From Paraphaeosphaeria minitans (Eukaryota > Ascomycota > Dothideomycetes > Pleosporales > Didymosphaeriaceae): a DNA stretch of 64,000 nt. The stretch is taken from the NCBI GenBank assembly GCA_015832175.1, contig WJXW01000008.1, positions 1,674,001 to 1,738,000 on the forward strand, written 5' to 3'. Positions 24,258 to 35,136 of this stretch are shown piece by piece. The notes beneath the pieces were generated by a model. That model was not told where the DNA came from. It did not search any database and saw only the letters and a list, made by a program, of their open reading frames with translations. Both the position numbers and the translations under genes were made by a program. Position 1 is the stretch's first letter. Each line of letters starts with the position of its first letter.

Positions 24258-24841
24258 GTGGGTGTGTCGTACGGAGGAGAGGGAGGATTGTTTGCATTGC
24301 GAGGCGTTTGGGAAGCATCAGTGGCAGGTTCGAAAGGTCTGCTCGCGCCATGGGTATACCACGTTTTCTGTTTCAGCTAACGATAGAGAATGTATTATAC
24401 TGTGACACCTCCATTTTTTTCCTTCACCGTGTATCGCGTTATCATATTCCATTACTATGTATAGCCCTCGATGCCTTCCTCGATGCCACCCAAGGAAGTA
24501 GAGGCTACGTCAAGAACTGCAAGTACGTATCTGATCCGCCGACGCAAGACAGAAGTCTACCACCGTGATAACGGCTATTAGTGCGCCAACTGCAGAAGAT
24601 AGAAAGGCAACGCTCGAGTGTGTTGTACCGAGTGCTGCAACCATCAATGTGTACGTCACCTCTCTCGCAACCTCTTTCAAGATGACTTCGCCCAGGACGC
24701 GATGGCGTCCACAAGAGCCGGGGCAAACCGCCGTTCCAGCCCTTTTTGCTCGCCATCTCCTGTCGTTCAGGGGCGCTCAAACATATACCGCCTCTCCTCG
24801 TACGTCCGGTAGGCTGTACATGCCGCTTCGCTGCCATCTAG
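24258..24841. other. Intergenic between convergent genes
   Basis: A 3'-to-3' region; only short frames without family resemblance. Confidence 0.5.
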
Positions 24842-27004
24842 TCACTGCGCCCGTCCGTCCGCGCCGTTCTGGCCAGCCGCCTTCCCCGCAGAGCTGATGT
24901 GCATCATCGGGGCCACGGGTGCCTCTCCCGTCGCATTCGGCGGCCTCTTCGGCGCGCCTAGGATGCTCTTTCCGAGCGACACGCCCTTCTTGCCACCGCT
25001 ATCTGCAAGCTCCATCTCCAGATCCACCTCCTGCATGCCGGGTATCTGCACCGCCTCGCCGTCTTCATCGTCGTCGTCCACGACAAACAGCGAGTCAAGC
25101 CGCTCGTCCGCGCTGCTGCGCCCATGGTGAGACGTGAACATGCCGTAACGCTTGGCGTCGCGCTGGGCGGGGTACTGGGGCTGCGACGAAGACGGCGGGG
25201 GCATGCGGGCGCGCTGCTCAGCCAGTTCAGCCAGCTCGGCACGGCGGTTGGATGTGGACGTATACGGTGGAGAGGGCTTGTCGGGCGCAGGCGACATCTG
25301 GGCCTGGATGTCGGTGTAGCCTTCCTCGATGCTGGAGATGGTGTCCTCTTCGATGCTGACGGCCATCGTCTTCAGGATGTCGTGCGAGCCACGTCGGGCA
25401 TCCTTAGGTGGGCTGTGCATGAGGAGGTCGCTGAGGGATTGTGGGCGGTGACGGGAGGGGGTCTGTTTTGGAGTTGGCTGCTCGGAGTCGGGCTGGTGAA
25501 GTGGAGATGACTTCTGTTGCTGGTTCGAGCTGAGCTGTTGGTGGCGGAGGTTGGACACAGGACGGCCTTCGGCTTCGTAGCGGGCGTTCGAGCGTCGTGG
25601 GCATGTAGTGTTGGGGGACTCGGTCCGGGCGACGTACGCGCCTTCATGGGCACCTGCCGGTATCTCGACCAGTCGATCTCGAGAGCGATCGCGTGAGGTG
25701 AGGTCACCACTGCCATCGAGTGGGCCGGGTCCCTGTGCTGACGGAGTATTGCGAACGGAACCGTTGCGGGCGTCGTTGCGGGGGCTTGCTGTCGAAGTAC
25801 AGTCAGTAAGCCGGATGGCGACACACAGACTCATTCCTCTGAGTTACCCCACGACGAGCAGTGCAGTGCTTAGATGTCTGACAGGAACCCGTATTATCCA
25901 ATGTGTGGACCGACTTACCAGCACCACCACCCACGTTCCCCTTCTTCTTTTTCCCAAGGAGCTCATTAAACCGCAGCAACACCTCGTGCAAATCCCCAAT
26001 CGAATTATGCAACATCAAATCCTCACTCCCCACATTCACAAAAATCGACACCACGTTCCAAGACGCCATCAGCAAGTTGTCCAAGTCTGGGAATGCAGAC
26101 TTGACGAACGCGTTGAAAAGGTCAACTTTGGTCTGGTCGGAGAGCCTGTTCATGACATCAGTTTTGATGCTGCTGGTGACGTTTTCGACGCTGATCCGCT
26201 TCTTCTTGTTGAGCGGATGCCGGACGACGGAGTCGCTGGGGCGCTTGCGTGAGTCCGAATCTAATAGGCGGTGAGTACGGGGAGGGTTTGGGGTGGGGGG
26301 TGGGGGGTGGGGGGTGGGGGGTATGGTACGTACCTGACTGAATGGACTCGGTGACTGGATTCGAGCTCATGAGCTTCCCTAGAGACTGGGAAGGCTATGT
26401 TTAGCACGCACTAGAAAACGATGCTAAGGGGGGATAAAGTGTCTAGTGCAGGGGTAAAGTAAACGTGTACCGTGAGATGATTCCTTACCTTTCCTTCCTT
26501 AAACCGCGAAGATGTCTTGGGCAGTCTATTGCACGCCTGCTCATACACGTGCTTCCGCATATCATTGATACGCTGCATCCGCGCATAAATCGCCTCGTAC
26601 TTCTTCTTGAAACTCGGCATGATCTTCTGCGCAACATAGTAGTTCAGCGGCACCGAGTTGAAGTCGTCTTCATTCGAAGATATAGCATCAGACTCGTGCA
26701 TCTCGTAGCTGTCACCCACACAAGTGAGGTGGACTCGACGAATCGACTTATCCGAGAACTCGACGTTGCCTAGATCGAAGTGCGTCGTGCTGTGCTTGAG
26801 CGTGACCTCCTCAAACACAGGCTGAACACCACTGCTAGTGCGCCTATAACGCGGCGGCTCAGGGTTACGGAGCCCATCAATGAACACGTCCAGGTGCTGC
26901 TCTTCGTCGTACTTGAGCTGATCTCGTAGAATAAATGCTCGCTTCTGAGCTCGGTTCATGTGCTCGAAGCTCATGAGCTGGCCCTCGTCGAGAGGCGAGT
27001 TCAT
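24842..27004 (-). CDS. Conserved-looking protein of unknown function
   Basis: Exons (minus) 26489-27004, 26334-26385, 25919-26260 and 24842-25788 join in phase to 618 residues. I do not recognise the family. The first 170 residues look ordered and helical, with LMSFEHMNRAQKRAFILRDQ near the start and MPSFKKKYEAIYARMQRIND later. A second ordered stretch, near residues 205-300, includes a basic PLNKKKR (possible nuclear signal) followed by MNRLSDQTKVDLFNAFVKSAF and an aliphatic stretch. The rest is disordered and rich in Ser/Pro/Arg, ending with an acidic VVDDDDEDGE patch. The composition suggests a nuclear protein, for example a chromatin or transcription complex subunit, but that is inference. 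The second intron (26261-26333) is unusual: its plus strand is a G-run array. Confidence 0.75.
26290..26321 (+). repeat. TGGGGGG tandem array inside an intron (G-quadruplex candidate)
   Basis: Five G-runs (one of four and four of six) separated by single T residues fill almost half of a 73-base intron. On the plus strand this is a strong G-quadruplex pattern; the pre-mRNA carries the C-rich complement. Confidence 0.8.
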
Positions 27005-27681
27005 TGTGACGAAGCGTCGCCGCGGGGCTGTATACTTGTTACTTCTTCGACTCGAGAAAGTGTGTCCGGCGTGAATTACAGGAGGTACTTACGGCGGCTG
27101 CGAGTTGTGTCTGGTACAAAAGTGGTGGTCGGCGTCAGAGGGTTGGGCGGAGAGGGGTTTATATACGCCCCATGGCTGCCAGAGCGCACGCTAGCTGATG
27201 TCGGCGGTGAGAAAGTAAGAGAAATGACAGAGTGAGTCTAGAAGACAAACAGACTGGGAGAAGTCGCCCGCAAACGCAACCGGCGTAGATGTTAGCTATT
27301 GATAATCGTGTTCATACCGGCTTGCTGCAGACCTGGTTGAGCACGACTCACTGGCCTGTGTGAAGGTCAGCGAACCGGAACGGAGGCCCTTCGCTACAGT
27401 GGGATCAGACACCAGCTCTTCTCTAACCCTTCGGTGAACAAAAATCTTTGTGAAAGCTCGTGAAAATATGTGCGTAGATCAGAGAGATCGCGACAAATCA
27501 ACCCACAGTAGCCAATAGATGATTACGGACAGAGCAACTCAATAGTGTAGCAGATGAAAGTGTGTTCGTGCGCATGATCGTATTATGAAATGATTATCAG
27601 CCTACCGTCTAAAGTAGGTAGACGCCGGTGATCAAGCGTGGTTGAGGGTACTTGTACACGTCCAGAAGTCCAACCCCAGGT
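27005..27681. other. Intergenic, no gene seen
   Basis: Lies between the promoter of the unknown gene and the 3' end of RPT2. No coding potential recognised. Confidence 0.5.
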
Positions 27682-29266
27682 CTACAGATACAAGCCTTCT
27701 GGCTCACCCTCGGTCTTTGTCTTGAGCACGCGCTCTCTCGCAGTGCGGAAGTCCTCCATGTTGACGCGCATTCTCCGCTCACGCAGCGCCATCAAACCAG
27801 CTTCGGAACAGATGGCCTTAATGTCGGCACCAGAGAGGTCATCCTTCTGGTTGATGAATTCATCAAGATCAACGTCTTCGTTGAGAGACATCTTGGATGT
27901 GTGTAGAGTGAAGATTTTCTTCTTGGTCGATTCTACAAAACGCATTAGCAATGAACTTTGGGGTATGACGGGCATGACGTACGGTCAGGGTTCTCGAACA
28001 GAATCTTCCTGTCAATACGGCCAGGACGAATCAGCGCAGGGTCAAGGGTGTCGATCTTGTTGGTCGCCATGATGACCTTGACATCGCCACGGTCATCAAA
28101 ACCGTCGAGCTGATTGAGCAACTCCAGCATAGTGCGTTGGATCTCTCGTTCACCTCCGGATGTTGACTCGTATCGCTTCGTACCAATGGCGTCGATTTCG
28201 TCGATGAAGACAATTGAGGGCGCGTTCTCCGCTGCGACCGTGAAGAGCTGTCGTACAAGCCGGGGTCCGTCTCCGAGATACTTCTGAATCAGCTCGCTGC
28301 CCACAATGCGCAGGAAAGTCGCGCTGGTCTGATTGGCAACAGCTTTGGCGAGCAGCGTCTTTCCGGTTCCTGGCGCTCCGTACAAGATGACACCCTTCGG
28401 AGGCTTGATGCCCATCTCTTCGTATAGCTCGGGATGCAGCAAGGGGAGTTCTACTGCCTCACGCACTTCCTGGATCTGTTGCTCCAGACCACCAATATCT
28501 GCATACGACTCTGTGGGTGCCTTGTCCAACTTCATGACCGAGACAAGCGGATCCGCATCATCAGTCAGTACACCAACCACGGACACGGACTTGTGGTGCA
28601 ACAAGATGCTTGCTCCAGGCTCCAGAAGATCCTTGTCGACAAACGACATGATGGAGACGTAGTATTCGGGGCCGGTTGCGCTGGACACGATGGCATGGTC
28701 ATCATCGATGAGCTCCTCCAAGTTGCCGACACCCATGGGGCTACCTCGCATGTCGTCTACCCGCGACCTCTCGTCCGCGTTGCGGTCGTCGCCTTCTGCA
28801 TTGACGTTGACGGGCTGGTTCGAGCTCGCCGCTGCCTTGGCCTTCCGCAGACGCTCCTGGTTCTCGACATACTCTTCCTCGAGCAACAGGTGATCGTGGA
28901 TGCGCTGCATCCGTAGATATCTCAGCTTGCATCGCGCGGTGGGGTAAACGGCCGGGAGCTTCGCGGCGGCACTCGGTCCGGCAGCCCTCTTCTTCTTCCT
29001 GCCGATGCGGGTCGTGGGTTGCGGTGGGGGCTCGTATTTGGGCTTGTCCTTCTGTAGTGGGAGGGTTAGTCACGTCCGAGGCGGCGAGGCAACGTCATGC
29101 ATTCGAGATGCGGGAAGATGGAGCAAGCTGCTGAGACCAACGAACCTTGTCCTTCTTATTCTTGTCGTCGCCGCCGGGGCCTCCTCCAGCGCCGCTGGAC
29201 TGCTGGTTACCCTGCACGCTATCAGTATCGCCGCCCGGGGCATTTCGCGGGAGACGAGCTCACCAT
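27682..29266 (-). CDS. RPT2: 26S proteasome regulatory ATPase subunit Rpt2
   Basis: One of six AAA+ ATPases that unfold and feed substrates into the 20S proteasome. Exons (minus) 29264-29266, 29146-29211, 27983-29051 and 27682-27932 join in phase to 462 residues. The first coding exon is only the ATG, because GTGAGC follows directly; the next exon begins with GGT and gives [11 protein letters not shown], the N-terminus expected for Rpt2, whose Gly2 is myristoylated in yeast. Walker A is [15 protein letters not shown], Walker B is [11 protein letters not shown], and the second region of homology includes [21 protein letters not shown]. The C-terminus GLYL fits the HbYX motif that opens the 20S gate. 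Joined sequence [19 protein letters not shown] matches the family across the last intron. It diverges from UBC1. Confidence 0.97.
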
Positions 29267-29942
29267 GACACCGACTCAGCGAGAGTGTGCGACGCGGCGG
29301 GTAACTATTATTTTAGACGGAATGTGTCCTACGGGAAAGAGCGACGGCGCAGGTCGTCAGTGGGGAGCGATAGGTTTGGGTTTGGTGTTTGTAATGTTGG
29401 TGCTGGCGGCGTTGCGCGCGGATTCCGAGAGCTGCAGACGGCGTCCAAGCGCTATCACGTGCTCATGTACGCCACTTCCCCAACTGTACCGCAGGTACCT
29501 TCTCCACTGGACGCCAGACACGTCAGAGACCGTTGCCAACCCTCTGAATACTTCTGACGCGGAATAGACTCTACTACCTCTCCCAAGTGCTCCCTCGCCC
29601 TCCCCACGCGCCCATCACTTTACAACTTGTGCCCGCCTGCAACCCCGCCGTGGGCTCCCATCTCGTGCACTTTACCTTGAGCCGGCCGTGATATAGCAAT
29701 CGCAGCTACCTTTGTAAGTGATACTACTCCTAGATCTAGTCAAAGACTACTGTAGATCTACGTCCGACTCTGTACCTGACTCACTCACAGCCACGGCGAT
29801 CACAGCCTCAGGCTGACTATCAAGGTGCTACACCGAGCCGACTTCCACCCTGCTGTCTACTTTTCCCGCTGAATCCACCGTACTTGCTCGCACTCCATAA
29901 TCGAAACCACTGCCATATTATACCCGCCTCATCCTACACACC
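29267..29942. promoter_or_regulatory. Shared divergent promoter of RPT2 and UBC1
   Basis: 676 bases separate the two start codons. The region is pyrimidine-rich before UBC1 (about 29570-29700) and has no supported coding sequence. I found no exact copy of the yeast Rpn4 site GGTGGCAAA on either strand by eye. A possible 5' untranslated intron begins near 29715 (GTAAGT). Confidence 0.5.
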
Positions 29943-30787
29943 ATGTCGTCCAATCGAGCGCGGCGCATTGCGAAGGAGCTTGCCGAGATCCAGAACGATA
30001 AGCTCTCTCAAATCACGGCTGAGCCCGCAGGCGCCGGTGATGACCTTACACATCTTCGCGGCTCATTCCCTGGGCCACCAGACACACCGTACGAGGGTGG
30101 TACATACCATGTAGACATCAAGATTGCCAGCGACTACCCGTTCCGGCCGCCGAACATGCGCTTCGAGACCAAGATCTGGCATCCCAATGTCAGCTCCGTG
30201 ACGGTAAGCTCTTGGAAGAATTGTCGTACTTGTGGTCATCGCTAACCTGCCGAAGGGCGCCATCTGCCTTGACACTCTCAGCACACAGTGGTCGCCAGTC
30301 CTTACTATCAAGTCCGCCCTCATTTCCCTCCAGTCCCTCCTCAGCACACCAGAACCTAAGGACCCGCAAGATCATGAGGTAGCCAGCATGCTCATCCGTA
30401 ACCCTTCCGAGTTCGAACACGTTGCTCGTGAGTGGGCCGTCAAGTACGCCGGCGCTCCGAAGCGCGAGATTGCAGAGGGTAGCGGTGGTGCGACGGCAGA
30501 GTCTCTTAGGAAGAAGTCGCAGGACGCAAAGGCAAACGAAGCCAAAGTCGCGCTTGCTGCGTAAGTTGACTTGTCCATGGAATGTTTGTGTGGAGAACTG
30601 ACAAGGAACCAGGTACCATGGCTACAACAAAGATCTCGTAGACCGCTTCGTCGCTATGGGCTTCGACGTCGAGGCCGTCGTCTCCGCTTTCGAATTCGTC
30701 GGTATCGAGCGTAACGGTGGCGAGGACTACGAACTAGAAGAGGCGTACATGGGCGACATTACTGCACGCCTTTTCGGCGAGGCATAA
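29943..30787 (+). CDS. UBC1: Ubiquitin-conjugating enzyme E2 with C-terminal UBA domain (Ubc1/E2-25K type)
   Basis: Carries activated ubiquitin and builds Lys48-linked chains for proteasomal degradation. Exons 29943-30203, 30256-30560 and 30613-30787 join in phase to 246 residues. The UBC fold occupies about residues 1-150, with the HPN motif (KIWHPNVSS) and the catalytic cysteine in GAICLDTL just after the first intron. A linker rich in Lys and Ala leads to the UBA domain at about 205-246, containing LVDRFVAMGFD (the MGF loop) and VVSAFEFVGI. The E2+UBA architecture defines the Ubc1 class. It shares its promoter region with RPT2. Confidence 0.95.
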
Positions 30788-31497
30788 GGTAGCGATCATC
30801 GGGTGGCACAAGTCGCCGGCTGCCAGTATCAACGAGCCTGTCCTGTGAGGAGCAAGCCGTCTATTCATAAGCGAAGTCTGTTTCTGCGAAAAGGGTTCTT
30901 GCAGCGATTCTCTCACAATTTTCTACCGTCAGGCCTGGCCAAACTCAAGTCTTTTTCGGTGTTCTCATAAGATGTGTTACTACATTTACGGCGTTAGGCT
31001 GGGGAATTACGCTACCGTCCATAGGTCTTGAAGGGGGCCTATTAGCTAGTTTATGATATCACATGATGGATGATCAAACAATGTCACAAATGAGCATGGT
31101 GCTTTTCATTCGAGACTGCACGAGGCGATGTGACATAGAAGGTCTCCAAGGAACAGTACAACCGGATGGTACAATCAAGAGCGGTATCTTGACGTAATGC
31201 ATCTGTGAAGTAATTTTTTTTGAAGATATATCGATAAGTAATAAAATAGATTAGATGTGTTTCCATGACCCCTAGATGGAGTCCATAATTAGACAGCAAG
31301 ATTGTCAGCACCGGCTTTGCCTGCGGCAGCCACAATCTGTGCCAACATTGTCATTCTGACAGTTCAGGCATCTAGTACGAGCAACTTCTGTATCCCCATA
31401 CATGTCTGAGAGGTCTGCGATCCGACCCATGAGTGGAGAATCTCAGATTAGCCACGCTGTATATTAGTCAGAGATTAAACTTGATAGATCAATGCCC
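30788..31497. other. Intergenic between convergent genes
   Basis: 3' regions of UBC1 and the FHA kinase. AT-richer than the surrounding genes; no coding sequence recognised. Confidence 0.5.
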
Positions 31498-33853
31498 TTA
31501 GGGGCAGGTTTGTATCAGCTTCCGCCGTTTGTGCATATTAGCAACTTCGTCTTGGTGATCGCCCACATTTGCTTTGCTGAAAATGTCCTCGTAGCATGCT
31601 AGGCCTTGCAGCTGCGAGTCGCGGATGGGAGTCTCGTAGACGACAGAGCTGCTTGAATTCGGATAAAGGCTTTGCTTCTGCGCGTCAATATCAGGCGATT
31701 GTTGGGTGAGGGGCGGGTATGGCACTGGCGAGTCGATAGGACTATCGTGGTTCTGCAAGGCTGTTCCGAAGATGATGGGAGGGTCCATTGGGTGATCCTC
31801 GGGCCCCTCAGCAGCGTCGTTTTGGTGCTGGTGGACGTTGGACGCTGACACATCAGTGGAGTACATACCTGACGCTGGGGGATCTAAACACCATCAATCA
31901 GTAAACATATGCAGGCAGCACACACGTGACGCTTGTGCAGAGACAACCCACCGTGATCGAGCGAAAGCTGGTTCATCGAATATTCGACTGAGTCACTTCC
32001 GTGCTCGTGGCCAGATCGTGTGCCGAGCTCGGAGTACTGGTCGTAACGGCTGGGGCCTTCGTACTGAGCTTCTTCGTGTTCTACTACGACGGACTCTGCC
32101 TCCGACGGTGGGTATACAACGCTCAAGTCCCAGTCTTGCCATCCTTCAAACCGCTCCTGAATCTCCCGGAAAGAAGCCTGAATGGAAGGCTGCTGAAAGT
32201 AATGAGAGTGCACCTGGGAGGCTAGTCCTTCGTTCGGAGTTGACGCGGCGATAGGCTCGACGAGCTTGGAGACCTTACGTGCAGGTTGCCAATCCCTTAT
32301 AGAGCGCGCGTACAAAGCTTCGAACTCCTCAACCAGATATGGATTGGTGAACCAGCGATGCGCAAGCGCCTGTTTCACTGTCATTCGATTCGTCTCCCGC
32401 AGCATAAGCAAGTTCTTGACGAAATCTTTCGGCTTGTCGCTTACTTGACTCCAGGCAGGGTGGTCTTCATCATCCATAGCGCTGAGATCGCACTTGGCCG
32501 CAAGCTTCAGAGTGTAATTGTGAGGGTCCGGCTCGAAACGAGGAGCACCGAAGAGAGCTTCATTGGACAAGAGATTTGCTGTGATCACACCGATCGACCA
32601 CATATCTACTGCTTTGGAGTATCCTGAGCCCTGCGAGCATGTCTTGTTCATTTCATAAATTTCAGGAGCAATATATTCAATGGTCCCAGTCTTGGTGAAC
32701 ATGCGTCGGCGGTTATTGCTAGTCGCCTTTGGAAGAACTCTGGCATTTCCGAAGTCAGTAATTACGATGCGTGCTCCGTCTTCGGGATACGTCAGAAGTA
32801 TGTTGTCTGGTTTGAGATCCCGGTGAACGATGTCGCGATCGTGCATATAGTCGACCGCTTTAAGGATCTGGAAGACAATGACAGCCGCGTCGATCGAGTT
32901 CAATGCGCCCCCTTTCCGCTCCATATACGAGAACAGATCCCCTCCAGTGATCAGTTCTTGGAACAGATAAATAGTGTTAGGACTCCAGAAGACTTTCTCG
33001 ACGCTGATAATATTCGGATGGGACAGGTCTTTGAGAATTCGGAATTCGCGAGAACATCGAGTGACCTTGCTTGGCCAGCGCTTCGAGGACCCACACACGA
33101 CACTTGGTTGAGTCTCCTCGCCGGTGGGTAGTCGTAGGTCATGCATGACTTCTTTTGGGTAGAAATCCTTCAAGTTTATCACTTTGCAGGCCATTTGTCG
33201 CTGAGACTTTTGGTGTATCGCAACGACAACCTTCCCGAACCCACCTTTACCGAGAAGGCGGCCGGTGATCGAATAACGCGACGCGAACTTTGCCACTTCA
33301 CATTCCTGAGTAGGAGTCAGTAGCGAGCCTGACTTGGAATCCATATCATGATAGACCAGCGAGACTGATTCAGAAATGCGAAGCTCGTCTTTGTCGTCGA
33401 GCAAGAATGCGCCGTGCTTGCGAGTCATCAGAACGCCTTGACTGGCTTGCGAGTTCGCGCGTTCTGCATTCGACTTCGTAAGAAAAGTCCCATTACTTGA
33501 CATATCGGATGCATAAACCAGTGGTGGGACTCCGCCATTACCGAACTCATCGTATATAATGCAATGGATGCGGAGGTGCTTGTTAGAGATGGTGGGGTCG
33601 GGCCAGTGTCGCTCGCTGATCAGAAATTAGAACTTGAGCAATTTACCCCAGAGCCATAATTGCTCTCACCAGAGAGCTGGATTCCTCCCCAGGTAGAACT
33701 GCTCATTTCCATGTATGTCGATGAGATCTTGAGTTGCTGAACGCGTCAGTGACGCGTCGCAGGGAACGAACGGATCTTTAGAAGGATACACTCACCATGA
33801 ATATCCTCGCCAGCAAGCCGTATCTCGAAGAATCCCACCACGTCGTCTGCCAT
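31498..33853 (-). CDS. FHA-domain checkpoint kinase (Cds1/Chk2/Rad53-like)
   Basis: A probable effector kinase of the DNA damage or replication checkpoint. Exons (minus) 33796-33853, 33670-33736, 31952-33615 and 31498-31883 join in phase to 724 residues. The FHA domain spans about 25-120 and is split over three exons: phosphothreonine-binding GRN, SNKH and MSSNGTF are present. The kinase domain follows (about 155-430): GKGGFGKVV loop, ACKV lysine, HRDLKPDN catalytic loop, DFGNA magnesium motif (the usual residue after DFG is Leu or Phe), GTIEYIAPEI and a typical DMWSIGV. The tail is acidic, then ends in a basic HKRRKLIQ, a likely nuclear signal. A single N-terminal FHA before the kinase matches fission yeast Cds1 and animal Chk2 rather than budding yeast Rad53 with two. 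I avoid a symbol because related fungal FHA kinases exist. Confidence 0.9.
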
Positions 33854-34214
33854 TGTTGTTCTCATGTCACCATGCTCGATTTACTGTGAAGTATCATCGG
33901 ATGACGGCGCCGGCGCGTGAAGTAGAGGGCGCCAAGCGCGTAGGCTTATATTGGCTTAGCTCACATTAAGCGAATGCCGCTCACGCACATAGTCTTTGTG
34001 CTTGCTTCGAGCTCCCCTCTCTCCTCAACCCACGACACTCATCTCAAAACTAAGGTAAGCTCTCAATAAATACTCGGCAGCAGCTTCATGAAGTCCAATT
34101 GAGCTCCCTGGTTGCACATTGCACCGACGCAGCTTCATTGTCGTTGTTGTAGCTGCTGCTACCCCGCTTCAGAACATTTGCTAACTTGCGCATGAAGTTC
34201 ACTTAGCCGACAAG
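33854..34214. promoter_or_regulatory. Divergent promoter of the FHA kinase and eL41, with 5' untranslated intron
   Basis: The two start codons are 361 bases apart. A 5' untranslated intron for eL41 is likely at 34055-34206: AAG|GTAAGC donor and CACTTAG acceptor, eight bases before the ATG, with a GCTAAC branch-like word near 34180. The remaining DNA up to about 34050 would be the core promoter. Confidence 0.6.
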
Positions 34215-34349
34215 ATGAGAGCCAAATGGAGGAAGAAGCGCGTGCGACGTCTCAAGCGTAAGAGGAGGAAGACTAGGGCCCGCTCGTAAGTTGCCATTCG
34301 CATAAGCCTCCAGCCAGCAGCGGTCTCTGACAAAGTGTGTAGCAAATAA
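34215..34349 (+). CDS. RPL41: 60S ribosomal protein eL41 (25 residues)
   Basis: The smallest ribosomal protein, an almost purely basic helix bridging the two subunits. Exon 1 is 34215-34285 and exon 2 is only 34343-34349 (C AAA TAA). The protein starts MRAKWRKKRVRRLKRKRRK and ends TRARSK, which is the eL41 sequence. The intron of 57 bases starts GTAAGT inside the Ser codon and ends GTGTGTAG. If unspliced, the frame ends one residue earlier at TAA, losing the final Lys. Too short for ordinary gene finders. Confidence 0.95.
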
Positions 34350-35136
34350 ACTACTCGCCCCTCGATCTCAGCTTCCATCACTTCAATCGCCAAACACCAA
34401 ACAATGAACGATCTCAGCCAGCAATCTCCCAACCGACACTCGGAACACCCGCCATCCCGGCTACGTCATGCGGTCGACTCGCGAGCAACTTCTTGATCAA
34501 TCGGGGAGGTTGCGCTTGTGCTAGATTGAGGGATTACATGGGACGCTGGTCAATTGTCTGTTGAGGACTTCGGGAGTTTATTTGAACTGCCTCAGGTGTG
34601 CACTCTAACACCGGCTTGCTTCCGAGCTTGCCTTTGAACGACATATCTGCCATGTGAGCATCCGTCACGATACGAAAATAAATCAGACATGCTTCACGAC
34701 ATCTCTGTTGACTTCTGCTGTTTGTGATGTAATTCTGTGACTTTTTATCGCTTCTCGAGTTGAGCTTACCCCGCACGACGCTTGCCATCATTAAGTGCGC
34801 ATCGCTGAGGAGCTGTCGCGTGACTGAGCTTAGCGCATAGGAGTCCTTTGTTTGGGATTCTGCAAGCTCAAACGCGTGCGATGACCTCCAGGCAGGCATC
34901 TGGGCACCTGTAGTCTATGGCTCCGACCGTTCACTCAAGTGTATATAACCCAGGTCGGTGTCACCTTCGGAGGCATGTTTGCAACATTCGCATGGCTGTG
35001 TTTCGTTGATGGAGTGGGTCTCGTCAATTAGTTGAACATCGATACACAATCACCGTTGAAACTGAGAAACACTCCTGAACGCATGCAGCGACGCAAGTGT
35101 ATTGTTAGAAGTAGGTGTATTGAGTATACAAGAACG
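34350..35136. other. Intergenic, no supported gene
   Basis: Only short frames (for example 34534-34899 minus) without family resemblance. Contains the eL41 3' end and the 3' end of the membrane protein gene. Confidence 0.45.
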
